From Tissierella_B sp964485455 (GTDB taxonomy: Bacteria > Bacillota > Clostridia > Tissierellales > Tissierellaceae), in contig CAZAJU010000013.1 of assembly GCA_964485455.1 (NCBI GenBank), positions 1 to 32,368 on the forward strand: a stretch of 32,368 nucleotides of DNA. Reading direction: 5' to 3'. A model generated the notes under the pieces. It saw nothing but the letters and a program-made list of their open reading frames with translations. It was not told the origin of the DNA and searched no databases. The translations under genes and the position numbers were made by a program. Within the stretch, counting starts at the first letter, position 1. The number at the start of each line of letters is the position of its first letter. Of the stretch, positions 1 through 8,412 are shown one piece after another.

Positions 1-32
1 TAAATCTTTGTAAAATAACCTTTATAGGAGTA

Positions 33-62
33 ATTAAAAAAGGACAGCGCCAACTGTCCTTA
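33..62 (-). terminator. Intrinsic terminator of the ppdK operon
   Basis: On the minus strand AGGACAG and CTGTCCT form a perfect 7-bp stem around a 6-nt loop, followed by a run of U. It lies 15 bp beyond the ppdK stop codon and ends the regulator-ppdK transcript. Confidence 0.9.
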
Positions 63-74
63 TATTTTTACTAT

Positions 75-2717
75 CTATTTATCGTTTTGATGAGTTGAAT
101 TTTCTTTTAATACTGCTTGTGCTGCTGCTAGTCTTGCTATTGGAACTCTATATGGTGAACAGGATACATAGTCAAGTCCTAGAATATGGCAGAATTCTAC
201 TGAGTTTGGATCTCCTCCGTGCTCTCCACAAATACCTAGTTTAATATTTGGTCTAGTCTTTCTTCCTAGATCTCTGGCTATCTCCATAAATCTACCAATA
301 CCTCTTCTATCTATAACATCAAAAGGACTCTTTTCAAATATTCCTTTTTCAACATAATCATTTATATATTTCCCTGCATCATCTCTTGAGAATCCAAAGC
401 CCATTTGAGTAAGATCATTTGTACCAAAGCTGAAGAATTCTGCTTCTGTTGCTATTTCATCTGCAGTTATACATGCTCTTGGAACTTCTATCATAGTTCC
501 TATCATGTATTCTACTTTTTCTCCTCTTTCTTCAAATACTAAGGCGATTTCTTCAATGATCTCATGCTTTACATATTGCAGTTCCTTTATTTCCCCAATA
601 AGAGGAATCATAATCTCAGGCTTAATATTTGGGATACCATTTGCTTTAGCATCAAGTGCTGCTTCGATGATTGCTCTAGTTTGCATTCTATAAATTTCTG
701 GATAGGTAACTGCAAGTCTACAACCTCTATGACCAAGCATTGGATTGAATTCGGCCAAGGATTCTACTCTATCCTTTAATTCATCAAAGTCTAATTCCAT
801 GGATTCTGCTAAAGCCTTTATATCCTCATCCTTTTGTGGAAGGAATTCATGTAGAGGTGGATCTAGAAGTCTTACTGTAACAGGTCTTTCCCCCATAGCC
901 TCGTAGATTTCATAGAAATCCTTTCTTTGCATTGGGAGAAGCTCATCTAATGCTTCCTTTCTCTCCTCAAGGTCTTGTGAAACAATCATCCTTCTTACAG
1001 CAGGTATTCTTTCATCATCGAAGAACATGTGCTCAGTTCTACAAAGACCTATACCCTCAGCTCCGAACTTAACTGCTTGTATTGCATCTCTTGGAGTATC
1101 TGCATTGGTTCTTACTTTAAGCTTTCTAGTTTCATCCACCCAATTCATAAACTTTTCAAAGCTACCAGTTAATTCTGGTTGTACTTTTTTAATTTCTCCA
1201 AGATATACTGTTCCTGTACCACCATCAAGTGAAATATATTCTCCTTCTTTGATTATCATATCTTTTGTCTTTATTATTTTGTTTTCTTCATCTACTCTGA
1301 TATCACTACATCCTGCTACGCAGCATTTACCCATTCCTCTTGCAACTACTGCTGCATGGGAAGTCATTCCACCTCTTGCAGTAAGAATACCTTCTGCAGA
1401 TACCATTCCTTCGATATCCTCTGGTGATGTTTCTTGTCTTACAAGTATACATTTTTCACCATTGGCTTTAGCTTTTACAACATCAGCTGCATGGAAATAT
1501 ACCTTTCCTGAAGCAGCACCAGGTGATGCTGGAAGTCCTTTAGCAATAACCTCTGATGTTTTTAATGCTTTTTCATCGAAGTTAGGGTGTAGTAGTTGAT
1601 TTAATTGAAGAGGCTCAATTCTTAATAAAGCTTCTTCCTTAGTTATTAAACCATTTTCTACAAGGTCTACAGCCACATTAATTGCAGCATGTGTTGTTCT
1701 TTTTCCGTTTCTTGTTTGAAGCATAAATAGCTTTTCATTTTCTATAGTAAATTCAATATCCTGCATATCCTTATAATGTTTTTCCAATCTCTCAGTAATT
1801 TCATGGAATTCATCATAAATATGAGGCATAATTGTCTTTAATTCATCTATGGACTTAGGAGTTCTTATTCCTGCAACAACGTCCTCACCTTGGGCATTCA
1901 TTAGGAATTCTCCAAATAGTTTGTTTTCGCCAGTTGCTGGGTTTCTTGTAAATGCAACTCCAGTTCCCGAAGTATCTCCCATGTTTCCAAATACCATGGA
2001 TTGAACATTTACAGCTGTTCCTAAATTATGAGGAATATCGTGTAATTTTCTATATACGATTGCTCTTGGGTTATTCCATGATGCAAAAACGGCTTTTATT
2101 GCAAATTCTAGTTGTTTCATTGGATCTTGAGGGAAGTCTTCATTCTTTTCTTCTCTATATACTTTCTTATACTCCTCTACAAGATTCTTAAGGTCGTTAG
2201 CATCTAAATCAGTGTCTTGATGTACTCCTTTTCTTTCTTTCATATCTTCTAACAATGATTCAAATCTTACCTTTGGTATATCCATAGCTACATCGGAAAA
2301 CATTTGGATAAATCTTCTGTAGCTATCATAAGCAAATCTTTCATTGCCAGTTGAATTAGCTAATCCTTTTACTGAAACATCGTTAAGTCCAAGATTAAGT
2401 ATTGTATCCATCATACCTGGCATTGAGAAAACTGCTCCTGATCTAACAGAGAATAGCAATGGATTTTCTTTATCAGAAAATTTCTTTCCTAGCTTTTCTT
2501 CTACTTCTTTTAAATGAACATCAATTTCTGTAAACAAGCCATCCCAAAGCTTTCCACCTTCTTCATAGAATCTTGTACAGGCTTGAGTTGTAATCGTAAA
2601 TCCAGGAGGAACTGGCAATCCTATATTTGTCATCTCAGCAAGGTTAGCCCCCTTACCCCCTAGTAATGATTTCATCTCCTTTGATCCTTCATGAAAACTG
2701 TAAACAAATTTTTCCAT
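75..2717 (-). CDS. ppdK: Pyruvate, phosphate dikinase (PPDK)
   Basis: Cytoplasmic enzyme interconverting pyruvate + ATP + Pi and PEP + AMP + PPi. The 880 residues match the usual bacterial length. The N-terminal nucleotide-binding domain opens with GGKGANLAEM (residues 20-29). The swivelling phosphohistidine domain carries GGMTSHAAVVARG, with catalytic His454 and the regulatory Thr452 two residues before it. The C-terminal TIM barrel has GLCRTEHMF (about 557-565) and the active-site Cys830 in GICGEHGG. The ATG follows AAGGGGG. It lies 30 bp downstream of the DUF299 regulator gene, so the two form an operon. In anaerobes PPDK often works towards ATP using PPi, but the direction here is inference. 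Confidence 0.97.
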   Translation of the reverse strand: MEKFVYSFHEGSKEMKSLLGGKGANLAEMTNIGLPVPPGFTITTQACTRFYEEGGKLWDGLFTEIDVHLKEVEEKLGKKFSDKENPLLFSVRSGAVFSMPGMMDTILNLGLNDVSVKGLANSTGNERFAYDSYRRFIQMFSDVAMDIPKVRFESLLEDMKERKGVHQDTDLDANDLKNLVEEYKKVYREEKNEDFPQDPMKQLEFAIKAVFASWNNPRAIVYRKLHDIPHNLGTAVNVQSMVFGNMGDTSGTGVAFTRNPATGENKLFGEFLMNAQGEDVVAGIRTPKSIDELKTIMPHIYDEFHEITERLEKHYKDMQDIEFTIENEKLFMLQTRNGKRTTHAAINVAVDLVENGLITKEEALLRIEPLQLNQLLHPNFDEKALKTSEVIAKGLPASPGAASGKVYFHAADVVKAKANGEKCILVRQETSPEDIEGMVSAEGILTARGGMTSHAAVVARGMGKCCVAGCSDIRVDEENKIIKTKDMIIKEGEYISLDGGTGTVYLGEIKKVQPELTGSFEKFMNWVDETRKLKVRTNADTPRDAIQAVKFGAEGIGLCRTEHMFFDDERIPAVRRMIVSQDLEERKEALDELLPMQRKDFYEIYEAMGERPVTVRLLDPPLHEFLPQKDEDIKALAESMELDFDELKDRVESLAEFNPMLGHRGCRLAVTYPEIYRMQTRAIIEAALDAKANGIPNIKPEIMIPLIGEIKELQYVKHEIIEEIALVFEERGEKVEYMIGTMIEVPRACITADEIATEAEFFSFGTNDLTQMGFGFSRDDAGKYINDYVEKGIFEKSPFDVIDRRGIGRFMEIARDLGRKTRPNIKLGICGEHGGDPNSVEFCHILGLDYVSCSPYRVPIARLAAAQAVLKENSTHQNDK

Positions 2718-2747
2718 AGAAATACCCCCTTGTATAGTAAGAATAAA

Positions 2748-3587
2748 TTAGATAGCACCAATTCTAGTGTTATACTTCTTTAGCGTAGATATTATAATTT
2801 CAGCTGTTTCTTCAACAGCTTTATTTGATACATCAATTATTGGACATCCTATATTTTTCATAATTCTTTCAGCATAATCTATTTCGAAGAGTATTCTCTC
2901 CATACTGGCATAGTTAGAGCCTTTGGGAAGCCCTAGGGCTTTAAGCCTTTCTTCTCTTATTTCATTTAACTTTAAAGGTGAATTAGTTAATCCAATAAGT
3001 CTTCTTGCAGGAATCTCAAATATCTCCTTTGGAGGTTTGGATTCAGGCACTAAAGGAATATTACATACCTTTATGTTTTTATTGGCTAAATACATGGATA
3101 GAGGAGTTTTAGAGGTTCTCGATACCCCAAGAATAACTAAATCAGCTAATGGGATTCCAGTAGGATCTTGGCCATCATCATACTTTACTGCAAATTCTAT
3201 TGCCTCTACTCTCCTAAAATAATCTTCATCGATTTTCCGAATGGACCCAGGCTCCCGTATAGGATCTAGTCCTGTGAAGGTCTTAATCGTTTTAATTACG
3301 GGACTTAGAAGGTCTACTGCTAATAAGTTTTTCTCTTTGGAATAAGACTCTACATATTCCAATAACTCGCTATCTACTAGAGTATAGAATAAAACGTTTT
3401 GCCTGTTTTGGCTTGCCTCGTCAATAATGGACTTTAAGTAATCCACTGAGAGTACAAAGGGGATTTTCTTAATTTCGATATTTTCTACATCGAACTGCGA
3501 TATTGCTGCCTTTACGATACGTTCCCCTGTTTCACCGATAGAATCGGAAATTATGTAGATTGACATTGTTGCACTTACGGTTTGCAT
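2748..3587 (-). CDS. PPDK regulatory kinase/pyrophosphorylase (DUF299)
   Basis: Bifunctional regulator of the DUF299 family (YqfL/PpsR/plant RP1 type). It inactivates PPDK by ADP-dependent phosphorylation of the Thr next to the catalytic His, and reactivates it by Pi-dependent dephosphorylation. The 279-aa protein has ISDSIGETGE near the N-terminus and the P-loop-like GVSRTSKT at residues 154-161, both typical. The reading frame can be extended to a TTG at 3611. The ATG at 3587 is preferred because GGAGGGGG lies 5 bases before it, and the extension would place that ribosome site inside the gene. It sits directly upstream of ppdK (30-bp gap), whose Thr452/His454 pair is the expected target. 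Substrate choice of PPDK rather than PEP synthase follows from this neighbour. Confidence 0.95.
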   Translation of the reverse strand: MQTVSATMSIYIISDSIGETGERIVKAAISQFDVENIEIKKIPFVLSVDYLKSIIDEASQNRQNVLFYTLVDSELLEYVESYSKEKNLLAVDLLSPVIKTIKTFTGLDPIREPGSIRKIDEDYFRRVEAIEFAVKYDDGQDPTGIPLADLVILGVSRTSKTPLSMYLANKNIKVCNIPLVPESKPPKEIFEIPARRLIGLTNSPLKLNEIREERLKALGLPKGSNYASMERILFEIDYAERIMKNIGCPIIDVSNKAVEETAEIIISTLKKYNTRIGAI

Positions 3588-3619
3588 ATTGACCCCCTCC
3601 GTATAACACAATTAAATAT

Positions 3620-3648
3620 ATAGTATGACATAATTAAATTTATGTCAA
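3620..3648 (-). promoter_or_regulatory. SigA-type promoter of the regulator-ppdK operon
   Basis: On the minus strand TTGACA, a 17-bp spacer and TACTAT lie 33 bp upstream of the start codon. The region from -35 to -10 is also a palindrome (separate entry). Confidence 0.85.
3626..3647. promoter_or_regulatory. Palindromic operator-like site within the ppdK-operon promoter
   Basis: TGACATAA-N6-TTATGTCA is a perfect 8+8 bp inverted repeat filling the space between the -35 and -10 boxes. Its position would let a dimeric repressor block RNA polymerase. The layout (TGACA, 12 bases, TGTCA) resembles Crp/Fnr-family sites, but the binding protein is not identifiable. Confidence 0.5.
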
Positions 3649-3734
3649 TATCTTTTTAACAAGCTATGAATATTTAATTTTTAGATATATACCCATTTTT
3701 ATTGCTAACGATATTCTATTTTAGCAGGAAATAC

Positions 3735-3767
3735 AAAAAAACTCACCCTACAAATTAGGGTGAGTTT
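3735..3767 (-). terminator. Intrinsic terminator of purL
   Basis: On the minus strand AAACTCACCCTA pairs with TAGGGTGAGTTT as a perfect 12-bp stem with a 5-nt loop, running into a U tract. It lies just beyond the purL stop. Confidence 0.93.
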
Positions 3768-3788
3768 CGACATTTTAAATTGTTCGTC

Positions 3789-6700
3789 TTACTTAAAGTA
3801 TTCTACTCCTGATTCAAATACAAATTGATTCTTTTCACCAGGAATATTTCTATAAATATCATCTGCAATTCTCTCTGAGTGACCCATCTTTCCTAGAATC
3901 CTACCATCTGGACTTGTAATTGCTTCTATAGCATACATTGAGCCATTTGGATTGTAGTATCCATCATAGGTTGCTTCTCCATTTAAATCAACATATTGTG
4001 TGGCAATTTGTCCATTTTTTATCAAGTCCTGTAGTGTTAATTCATCAGCTACGAATCTACCTTCACCATGGGACAATGGTATTGCATATATATCCCCAAG
4101 GCTAACCTTATTGAACCATGGACTTAACTTAGACACTATCTTAGTGCTTGCAAGTTGTGAGATGTGTCTTCCCATTTTGTTGAAAGTTAGAGTTGGATCA
4201 TTCTCCTTAAGAGGTCTAATTTCTCCATACGGAAGAAGTCCTAGCTTAATTAGAGCCTGGAAACCATTACATACACCAAGTATTAATCCATCCCTATTCT
4301 TGATTAGTTCCATAACTGCTTCTGCAATTTGTGGATTTCTAAATACTGTAGCTATAAACTTACCTGAACCATCAGGTTCGTCTCCTGCACTAAAGCCACC
4401 TGGAATCATTAAAATTTGACTTCTTCTAATCTCGTTAACATAATTCTTTATTGATTCCTCTACATCATTTGCATTTTGGTTTCTAAATACAGAAATATTA
4501 GCAATTGCTCCTGCTTTTTCAAAGGCTCTTGCTGAATCGTATTCACTGTTGGTTCCAGGGAAAGCCGGAATAAATACCCTAGGCTTACCTATTTTCTCGC
4601 CCTTATATGCTCTTGATGTTGCAGAGCTCTTTAAAGTAGTTATTTCTCCTTCTACATCCTTCTTGATTGGATAGATAGGTAGAAGTGGCTTTTCCCAATG
4701 GTCAATCATTTCATTTAAGCTAATAGACTCTTTACCATAAATCATAGTCTCTTCATAAACTGTCGTTCCAATTTTTCTAAAGCCTTGAAGGTAGGATGAA
4801 TTTTCAGGATTAACTTCTACTAGAAGACTTCCAATTTTCTTTTTGAATATGTCATTTAGGTTCATTTCATCTGAGAATTTAAATCCTATTTTATTACCAA
4901 AGGTCATCTTGCTTATAGCTGCAGCTATTCCACCTGTTCCTACTGTTTTTGCTGAAATTATTACCTTTTTGTCAATTAAGGTCTTAACTTTTTCATAACT
5001 TGCTTTTATTGTTTCAAAGTTTGGCACTTTATCATCATCTAAATCTATTTCTATTAAATAAACTTCAGAACCATGAGATTTAAACTCAGGTGATATAATA
5101 TTTTCAGTTATATCATGGTTTACTGCAAAAGAAATTATAGTTGGTGGCACTGAGATATCATTAAAAGTACCAGACATGCTGTCTTTTCCTCCTATAGCTC
5201 CTAATCCCAACTCCTTTTGAGCAGTATATGCACCAAGTAGGGCACTAAATGGTTTACCCCATTTTGAAGGGTCATTTTCTAGCCTTTCAAAGTACTCCTG
5301 CATACTAAGTCTTGATTTCTTATAATCTCCACCCATTGCTACAATCTTCGCAATGGATTCTACTACAGAGTAGATTCCACCATGATATGGACTCCATTCA
5401 CTTATTTGAGGATCGAAACCAAAGCTCATCATACTGCAGGTGTTAGTTTCTCCTTTAAGAACTGGAAGCTTTGCCACCATTCCTTCAGGTGGCGTAAGTC
5501 TATGCTTCCCACCAAAAGGCATAAGCACCGTTGCAGCACCTATTGTAGAATCAAACATTTCTCCTAAACCTTGTTGTGAGCACACATTTAAATCCTCTAA
5601 AGAATCTAATAGATTTTCCTTAAAAGATGCGTATTTTAATTGGTTTTCTTTAAATTCCTTTGGAGATATTACATTTACTTTTGTAAATTGCTTTGCACCA
5701 TTTGTGTCAAGGAATTCCCTGGATATGTTGAGAATTATCTTTCCTCTCCACTTCATAATTAGCCTTCCAGTATCTGTAATATCAGCAACTTTTGTTACTT
5801 CAAGATTCTCTTCATTTCCATATTTCTTGAAGGTTTCTAAGTCCTTGGCTGCTATTACTACTGCCATTCTCTCTTGGGATTCTGAGATAGCAAGCTCAGT
5901 GCCATCAAGGCCTTCATATTTCTTTGGAACTACATCTAGGTCTATTTCTAAGCTTTCAGCCAGTTCTCCTATAGCTACAGATACCCCACCTGCACCAAAG
6001 TCGTTACATCTTTTTATAAGTTTAGATACTTCAGGCTTTCGAAATAGTCTTTGTATCTTTCTCTCCTCAGGAGCATTACCCTTTTGAACCTCTGCACCTG
6101 ATTTGGTAAGGGATTCTTCCGTATGTGATTTTGATGAGCCAGTTGCTCCCCCTATACCGTCTCTTCCAGTCCTTCCTCCTACTAAAAGAACTATATCTCC
6201 AGGTTGTGGTACTTCTCTTACTATATTTTCTTTAGGAGCAGCTGCTATTACAGCACCTACTTCCATTCTCTTTGCTACATACCCATCATGGTATATTTCA
6301 GTTACTTGACCAGTTGCAAGACCAATTTGGTTTCCATAGGAGCTATATCCTCTTGCTGCTTCCTTGGTAATTTTTCTTTGAGGTAGTTTGCCTGGAAGTG
6401 TTTCATCCAAAGATTTTCTTGGGTCTCCGCTTCCTGTTACTCTCATTGCTTGATAAACGTAGCTTCTACCTGAAAGTGGGTCTCTTATGGCTCCACCTAG
6501 ACAGGTAGCTGCTCCACCAAATGGTTCGATTTCAGTTGGATGATTGTGTGTTTCATTTTTGAACATAAGAAGCCATTTTTCTTTACTTCCATCTATATTT
6601 ACATCTATTTCTATACTACATGCATTTATTTCCTCAGATATATCCAGGTCATCTAATTGTCCTAGTTTTTTAGCTAATTTTGAATTAATAGTTCCAAGGT

Positions 6701-7526
6701 CCATTAAGCACATAGGCTTTTTCACATTTAAGGATTCCCTAGTTGATAAATAGTCCTTAAATGTCTTCTCTATTAATTCCTTATATTTACCCTCTTCAAA
6801 TTTTACATCTTGAATTTCAGTATTGAAAGTAGTATGTCTACAATGGTCTGACCAGTAGGTATCTATTACCTTAAGCTCAGTAATAGTAGGGTCTCTATCC
6901 TCTTCTTTAAAATAATCTCTAATCATAGTTATGTCATCATGACTCATGGCAAAACTCAATTGCTTTCTAAAGTCCTCAAGTTGCTTTGCATCGAAGGATC
7001 TAAAGCCAGTGATGATTTCGATATCATTTATTTCCACTTCAGACTCCTCTAGTTTTGCAGGAATCTCCATAGAAGCCTCTCTAGAATCGATGGGATTGAT
7101 TAAGTACTTCTTAATTTTTTCATATTCATTATCGGTTATTTCACCATTCATTAAATATACCCTAGCAGTTTTTACTTTTATATCCTGATTACTTCCTAAG
7201 ATTTGAATACATTGTTCTGCTGAATCTGCTCTTTGGTCGTACTGACCTGGTAGATATTCCATAGCTAAAACCCTAGTGTAGTCCTCTGGTAGCTTATCCT
7301 CATATAATAAGTCTACATTAGGCTCTGATAGAATAAGACTAGTAATTTGATTGTATTGGTCTTGACTTTCACAATTAAAATCATATCTATTCAGGGTACG
7401 AAATTTCTCTAATCCTGGGATGTTTAGTGTTTCCTTGATTTCACGGAATAAATGCTCTGCTTCCACATTGAAGCCTGGTCTCTTTTCTATAAAAGCTCTT
7501 CTTATGATAGAAATTGTTCCCACCAC
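3789..7526 (-). CDS. purL: Phosphoribosylformylglycinamidine synthase, single-chain
   Basis: Fourth step of purine synthesis: FGAR + glutamine + ATP to FGAM. The 1245-residue protein is the fused form found in Clostridia and relatives, combining PurS-like, synthetase and glutaminase parts. YWSDHCRHTTF (224-234) and HNHPTEIEPFGGAATC (327-342) mark the FGAR/ATP half, and GGKDSMSGTF the second half. The C-terminal glutaminase has Cys1086 in GVCNGFQ and the His1216/Glu1218 pair in GHSER. The start is uncertain. The first codons are GTG GTG with no ribosome site upstream. AAGGTGG overlaps them and would best serve an ATT codon at 7514, giving an N-terminus MSIIRRAFIEKR that resembles relatives. 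No other purine genes are nearby. Confidence 0.95.
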   Translation of the reverse strand: MVGTISIIRRAFIEKRPGFNVEAEHLFREIKETLNIPGLEKFRTLNRYDFNCESQDQYNQITSLILSEPNVDLLYEDKLPEDYTRVLAMEYLPGQYDQRADSAEQCIQILGSNQDIKVKTARVYLMNGEITDNEYEKIKKYLINPIDSREASMEIPAKLEESEVEINDIEIITGFRSFDAKQLEDFRKQLSFAMSHDDITMIRDYFKEEDRDPTITELKVIDTYWSDHCRHTTFNTEIQDVKFEEGKYKELIEKTFKDYLSTRESLNVKKPMCLMDLGTINSKLAKKLGQLDDLDISEEINACSIEIDVNIDGSKEKWLLMFKNETHNHPTEIEPFGGAATCLGGAIRDPLSGRSYVYQAMRVTGSGDPRKSLDETLPGKLPQRKITKEAARGYSSYGNQIGLATGQVTEIYHDGYVAKRMEVGAVIAAAPKENIVREVPQPGDIVLLVGGRTGRDGIGGATGSSKSHTEESLTKSGAEVQKGNAPEERKIQRLFRKPEVSKLIKRCNDFGAGGVSVAIGELAESLEIDLDVVPKKYEGLDGTELAISESQERMAVVIAAKDLETFKKYGNEENLEVTKVADITDTGRLIMKWRGKIILNISREFLDTNGAKQFTKVNVISPKEFKENQLKYASFKENLLDSLEDLNVCSQQGLGEMFDSTIGAATVLMPFGGKHRLTPPEGMVAKLPVLKGETNTCSMMSFGFDPQISEWSPYHGGIYSVVESIAKIVAMGGDYKKSRLSMQEYFERLENDPSKWGKPFSALLGAYTAQKELGLGAIGGKDSMSGTFNDISVPPTIISFAVNHDITENIISPEFKSHGSEVYLIEIDLDDDKVPNFETIKASYEKVKTLIDKKVIISAKTVGTGGIAAAISKMTFGNKIGFKFSDEMNLNDIFKKKIGSLLVEVNPENSSYLQGFRKIGTTVYEETMIYGKESISLNEMIDHWEKPLLPIYPIKKDVEGEITTLKSSATSRAYKGEKIGKPRVFIPAFPGTNSEYDSARAFEKAGAIANISVFRNQNANDVEESIKNYVNEIRRSQILMIPGGFSAGDEPDGSGKFIATVFRNPQIAEAVMELIKNRDGLILGVCNGFQALIKLGLLPYGEIRPLKENDPTLTFNKMGRHISQLASTKIVSKLSPWFNKVSLGDIYAIPLSHGEGRFVADELTLQDLIKNGQIATQYVDLNGEATYDGYYNPNGSMYAIEAITSPDGRILGKMGHSERIADDIYRNIPGEKNQFVFESGVEYFK

Positions 7527-7560
7527 CTTATTTTTAATTTATGATGTTTTTAATACTAAT

Positions 7561-7589
7561 ATAGTATGACATTTTTCGAATATTATCAA
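7561..7589 (-). promoter_or_regulatory. SigA-type promoter of purL
   Basis: On the minus strand TTGATA, 17 bp and TACTAT lie about 35 bp upstream of purL. The 14-mer ATGTCATACTATAT covering the -10 is identical to that in the PPDK-regulator promoter. Confidence 0.75.
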
Positions 7590-7609
7590 GCAAATTTGAC
7601 ATTGTCATA

Positions 7610-7708
7610 TTAGGCGCATGGCATTTTATCCCAAGTCCCTTGATATTAAACTATTAAGTGAGTAAAAAAAAGTAGACAAAGGACAGAATTTTTTATACCA
7701 TGCCCTAA
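7610..7708. repeat. 99-bp element closed by an imperfect inverted repeat
   Basis: This is the notable part of the 249-bp spacer between purL and the thioesterase gene. TTAGGCGCATGG at the left pairs with CCATGCCCTAA at the right (11 bp, one bulged C). Inside, GTCCCTTG (7635-7642) can pair with CAAAGGAC (7677-7684) apart from one mismatch. It lies upstream of the purL promoter, so it would not be in the purL leader. It could be a small RNA on either strand or a tiny transposable-element scar. No known RNA family is recognised. Confidence 0.45.
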
Positions 7709-7735
7709 GCCTACAATTTTTTAGTTTAAGTTCTT

Positions 7736-7766
7736 ATACAAGTTTGAGGATGCTTGTATTTTTTAT
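7736..7766 (+). terminator. Short U-tailed hairpin between the thioesterase and purL genes
   Basis: ATACAAG and CTTGTAT form a 7-bp stem. The U tail (TTTTTTATT) is on the plus strand, although both flanking genes are on the minus strand. It may weakly end the thioesterase transcript, or end a plus-strand transcript from the 99-bp element. Confidence 0.35.
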
Positions 7767-7775
7767 TATCTAACC

Positions 7776-8249
7776 CTATTGCCCCTTGAACTTCTTTTTT
7801 ATTTCATAATACTTTTTCTCTCCAAGTTCATAAAGCTCCCTTTCTTCATCAGTTTCTGGAACAAGCTTTTGTACTGGGGCAGGTTTTCCATCTTTTAGGT
7901 GTACCATGGTAAAGAATGCCGATGTAGCTAACTCAACCTTGGAATAATCCTCTAAGTTCCTTACATATACTTTTACTATTACTTGCATAGATGAACTGCC
8001 AACATAGGATAGCTGTCCAATACATGTGATTATATCACCTACACTTATTGGCTTTTCGAAAACCAACTCATCTACCCTTGCAGTTACTACATTTGATTTG
8101 GCATGTCTTATTGCTACTATTCCTGCCATATTATCCATGATTTTCATCAGCTCTCCACCATGGACACTTCCTTGGGAATTTGCTTGTGCAGGTTGCATTA
8201 TCATTGTAGTTATGGCATTTGAAAAATAAACGTTATTGTATGATATCAT
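7776..8249 (-). CDS. Acyl-CoA thioesterase, hotdog fold (YkhA/BACH type)
   Basis: A 157-aa cytoplasmic hotdog-fold enzyme that hydrolyses acyl-CoA to free fatty acid and CoA. The family signature NSQGSVHGGELMKIMD (residues 24-39) is complete, with likely catalytic Asn24 and Asp39 and the HGG turn at 30-32. Length is that of the single-hotdog bacterial YkhA/YciA group, which acts as a hexamer. The ATG follows AGGAGG by four bases, so the start is secure. It stands alone between purL and the divergent truA. Acyl chain preference cannot be read from the sequence. Confidence 0.85.
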   Translation of the reverse strand: MISYNNVYFSNAITTMIMQPAQANSQGSVHGGELMKIMDNMAGIVAIRHAKSNVVTARVDELVFEKPISVGDIITCIGQLSYVGSSSMQVIVKVYVRNLEDYSKVELATSAFFTMVHLKDGKPAPVQKLVPETDEERELYELGEKKYYEIKKKFKGQ

Positions 8250-8285
8250 AATTCCTCCTGAACTTATTTACTTTTAGATTTGTTG

Positions 8286-8337
8286 CTTTACAAGGCGCTT
8301 GTTAAGCAAGACTTGTAAGGAGTTTTTAATCTTTTTT
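8286..8337 (+). other. Terminator-like hairpin upstream of the thioesterase gene
   Basis: CTTTACAAG (8286-8294) pairs with CTTGTAAGG (8312-8320), with an inner CTTG/CAAG stem, then GAGTTTTTAATCTTTTTT on the plus strand. No plus-strand gene precedes it, since it lies between the divergent starts of the thioesterase and truA genes. It could end antisense transcription, or be a leader structure in the minus-strand thioesterase mRNA. Confidence 0.4.
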
Positions 8338-8412
8338 AAATATACCCATTATTCAAAGTTATAATTGTTGAATTTCGAGATATTAATAGTATGATATTTA
8401 TGAGGTGGTTAA

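Noticed and set aside
1027..1599. 190-codon open frame on the plus strand inside ppdK
   Set aside because: It is antisense to a highly conserved enzyme, Ser/Pro/Leu-rich as expected for a shadow frame, and lacks a ribosome site.
5440..6087. 215-codon open frame opposite purL
   Set aside because: It is antisense to conserved PurL motifs and has no family resemblance. Similar shadow frames opposite malic enzyme, pirin, ppk and the GGDEF-EAL gene were left out for the same reason.
7610..7708. 6S RNA candidate
   Set aside because: At 99 bp it is about half the usual length. No convincing promoter was found before it.
7527..7775. Purine or PRPP riboswitch for purL
   Set aside because: No purine-aptamer or ykkC-type consensus was seen, and the purL promoter lies downstream of the structured element, leaving a leader of only about 25-30 nt.
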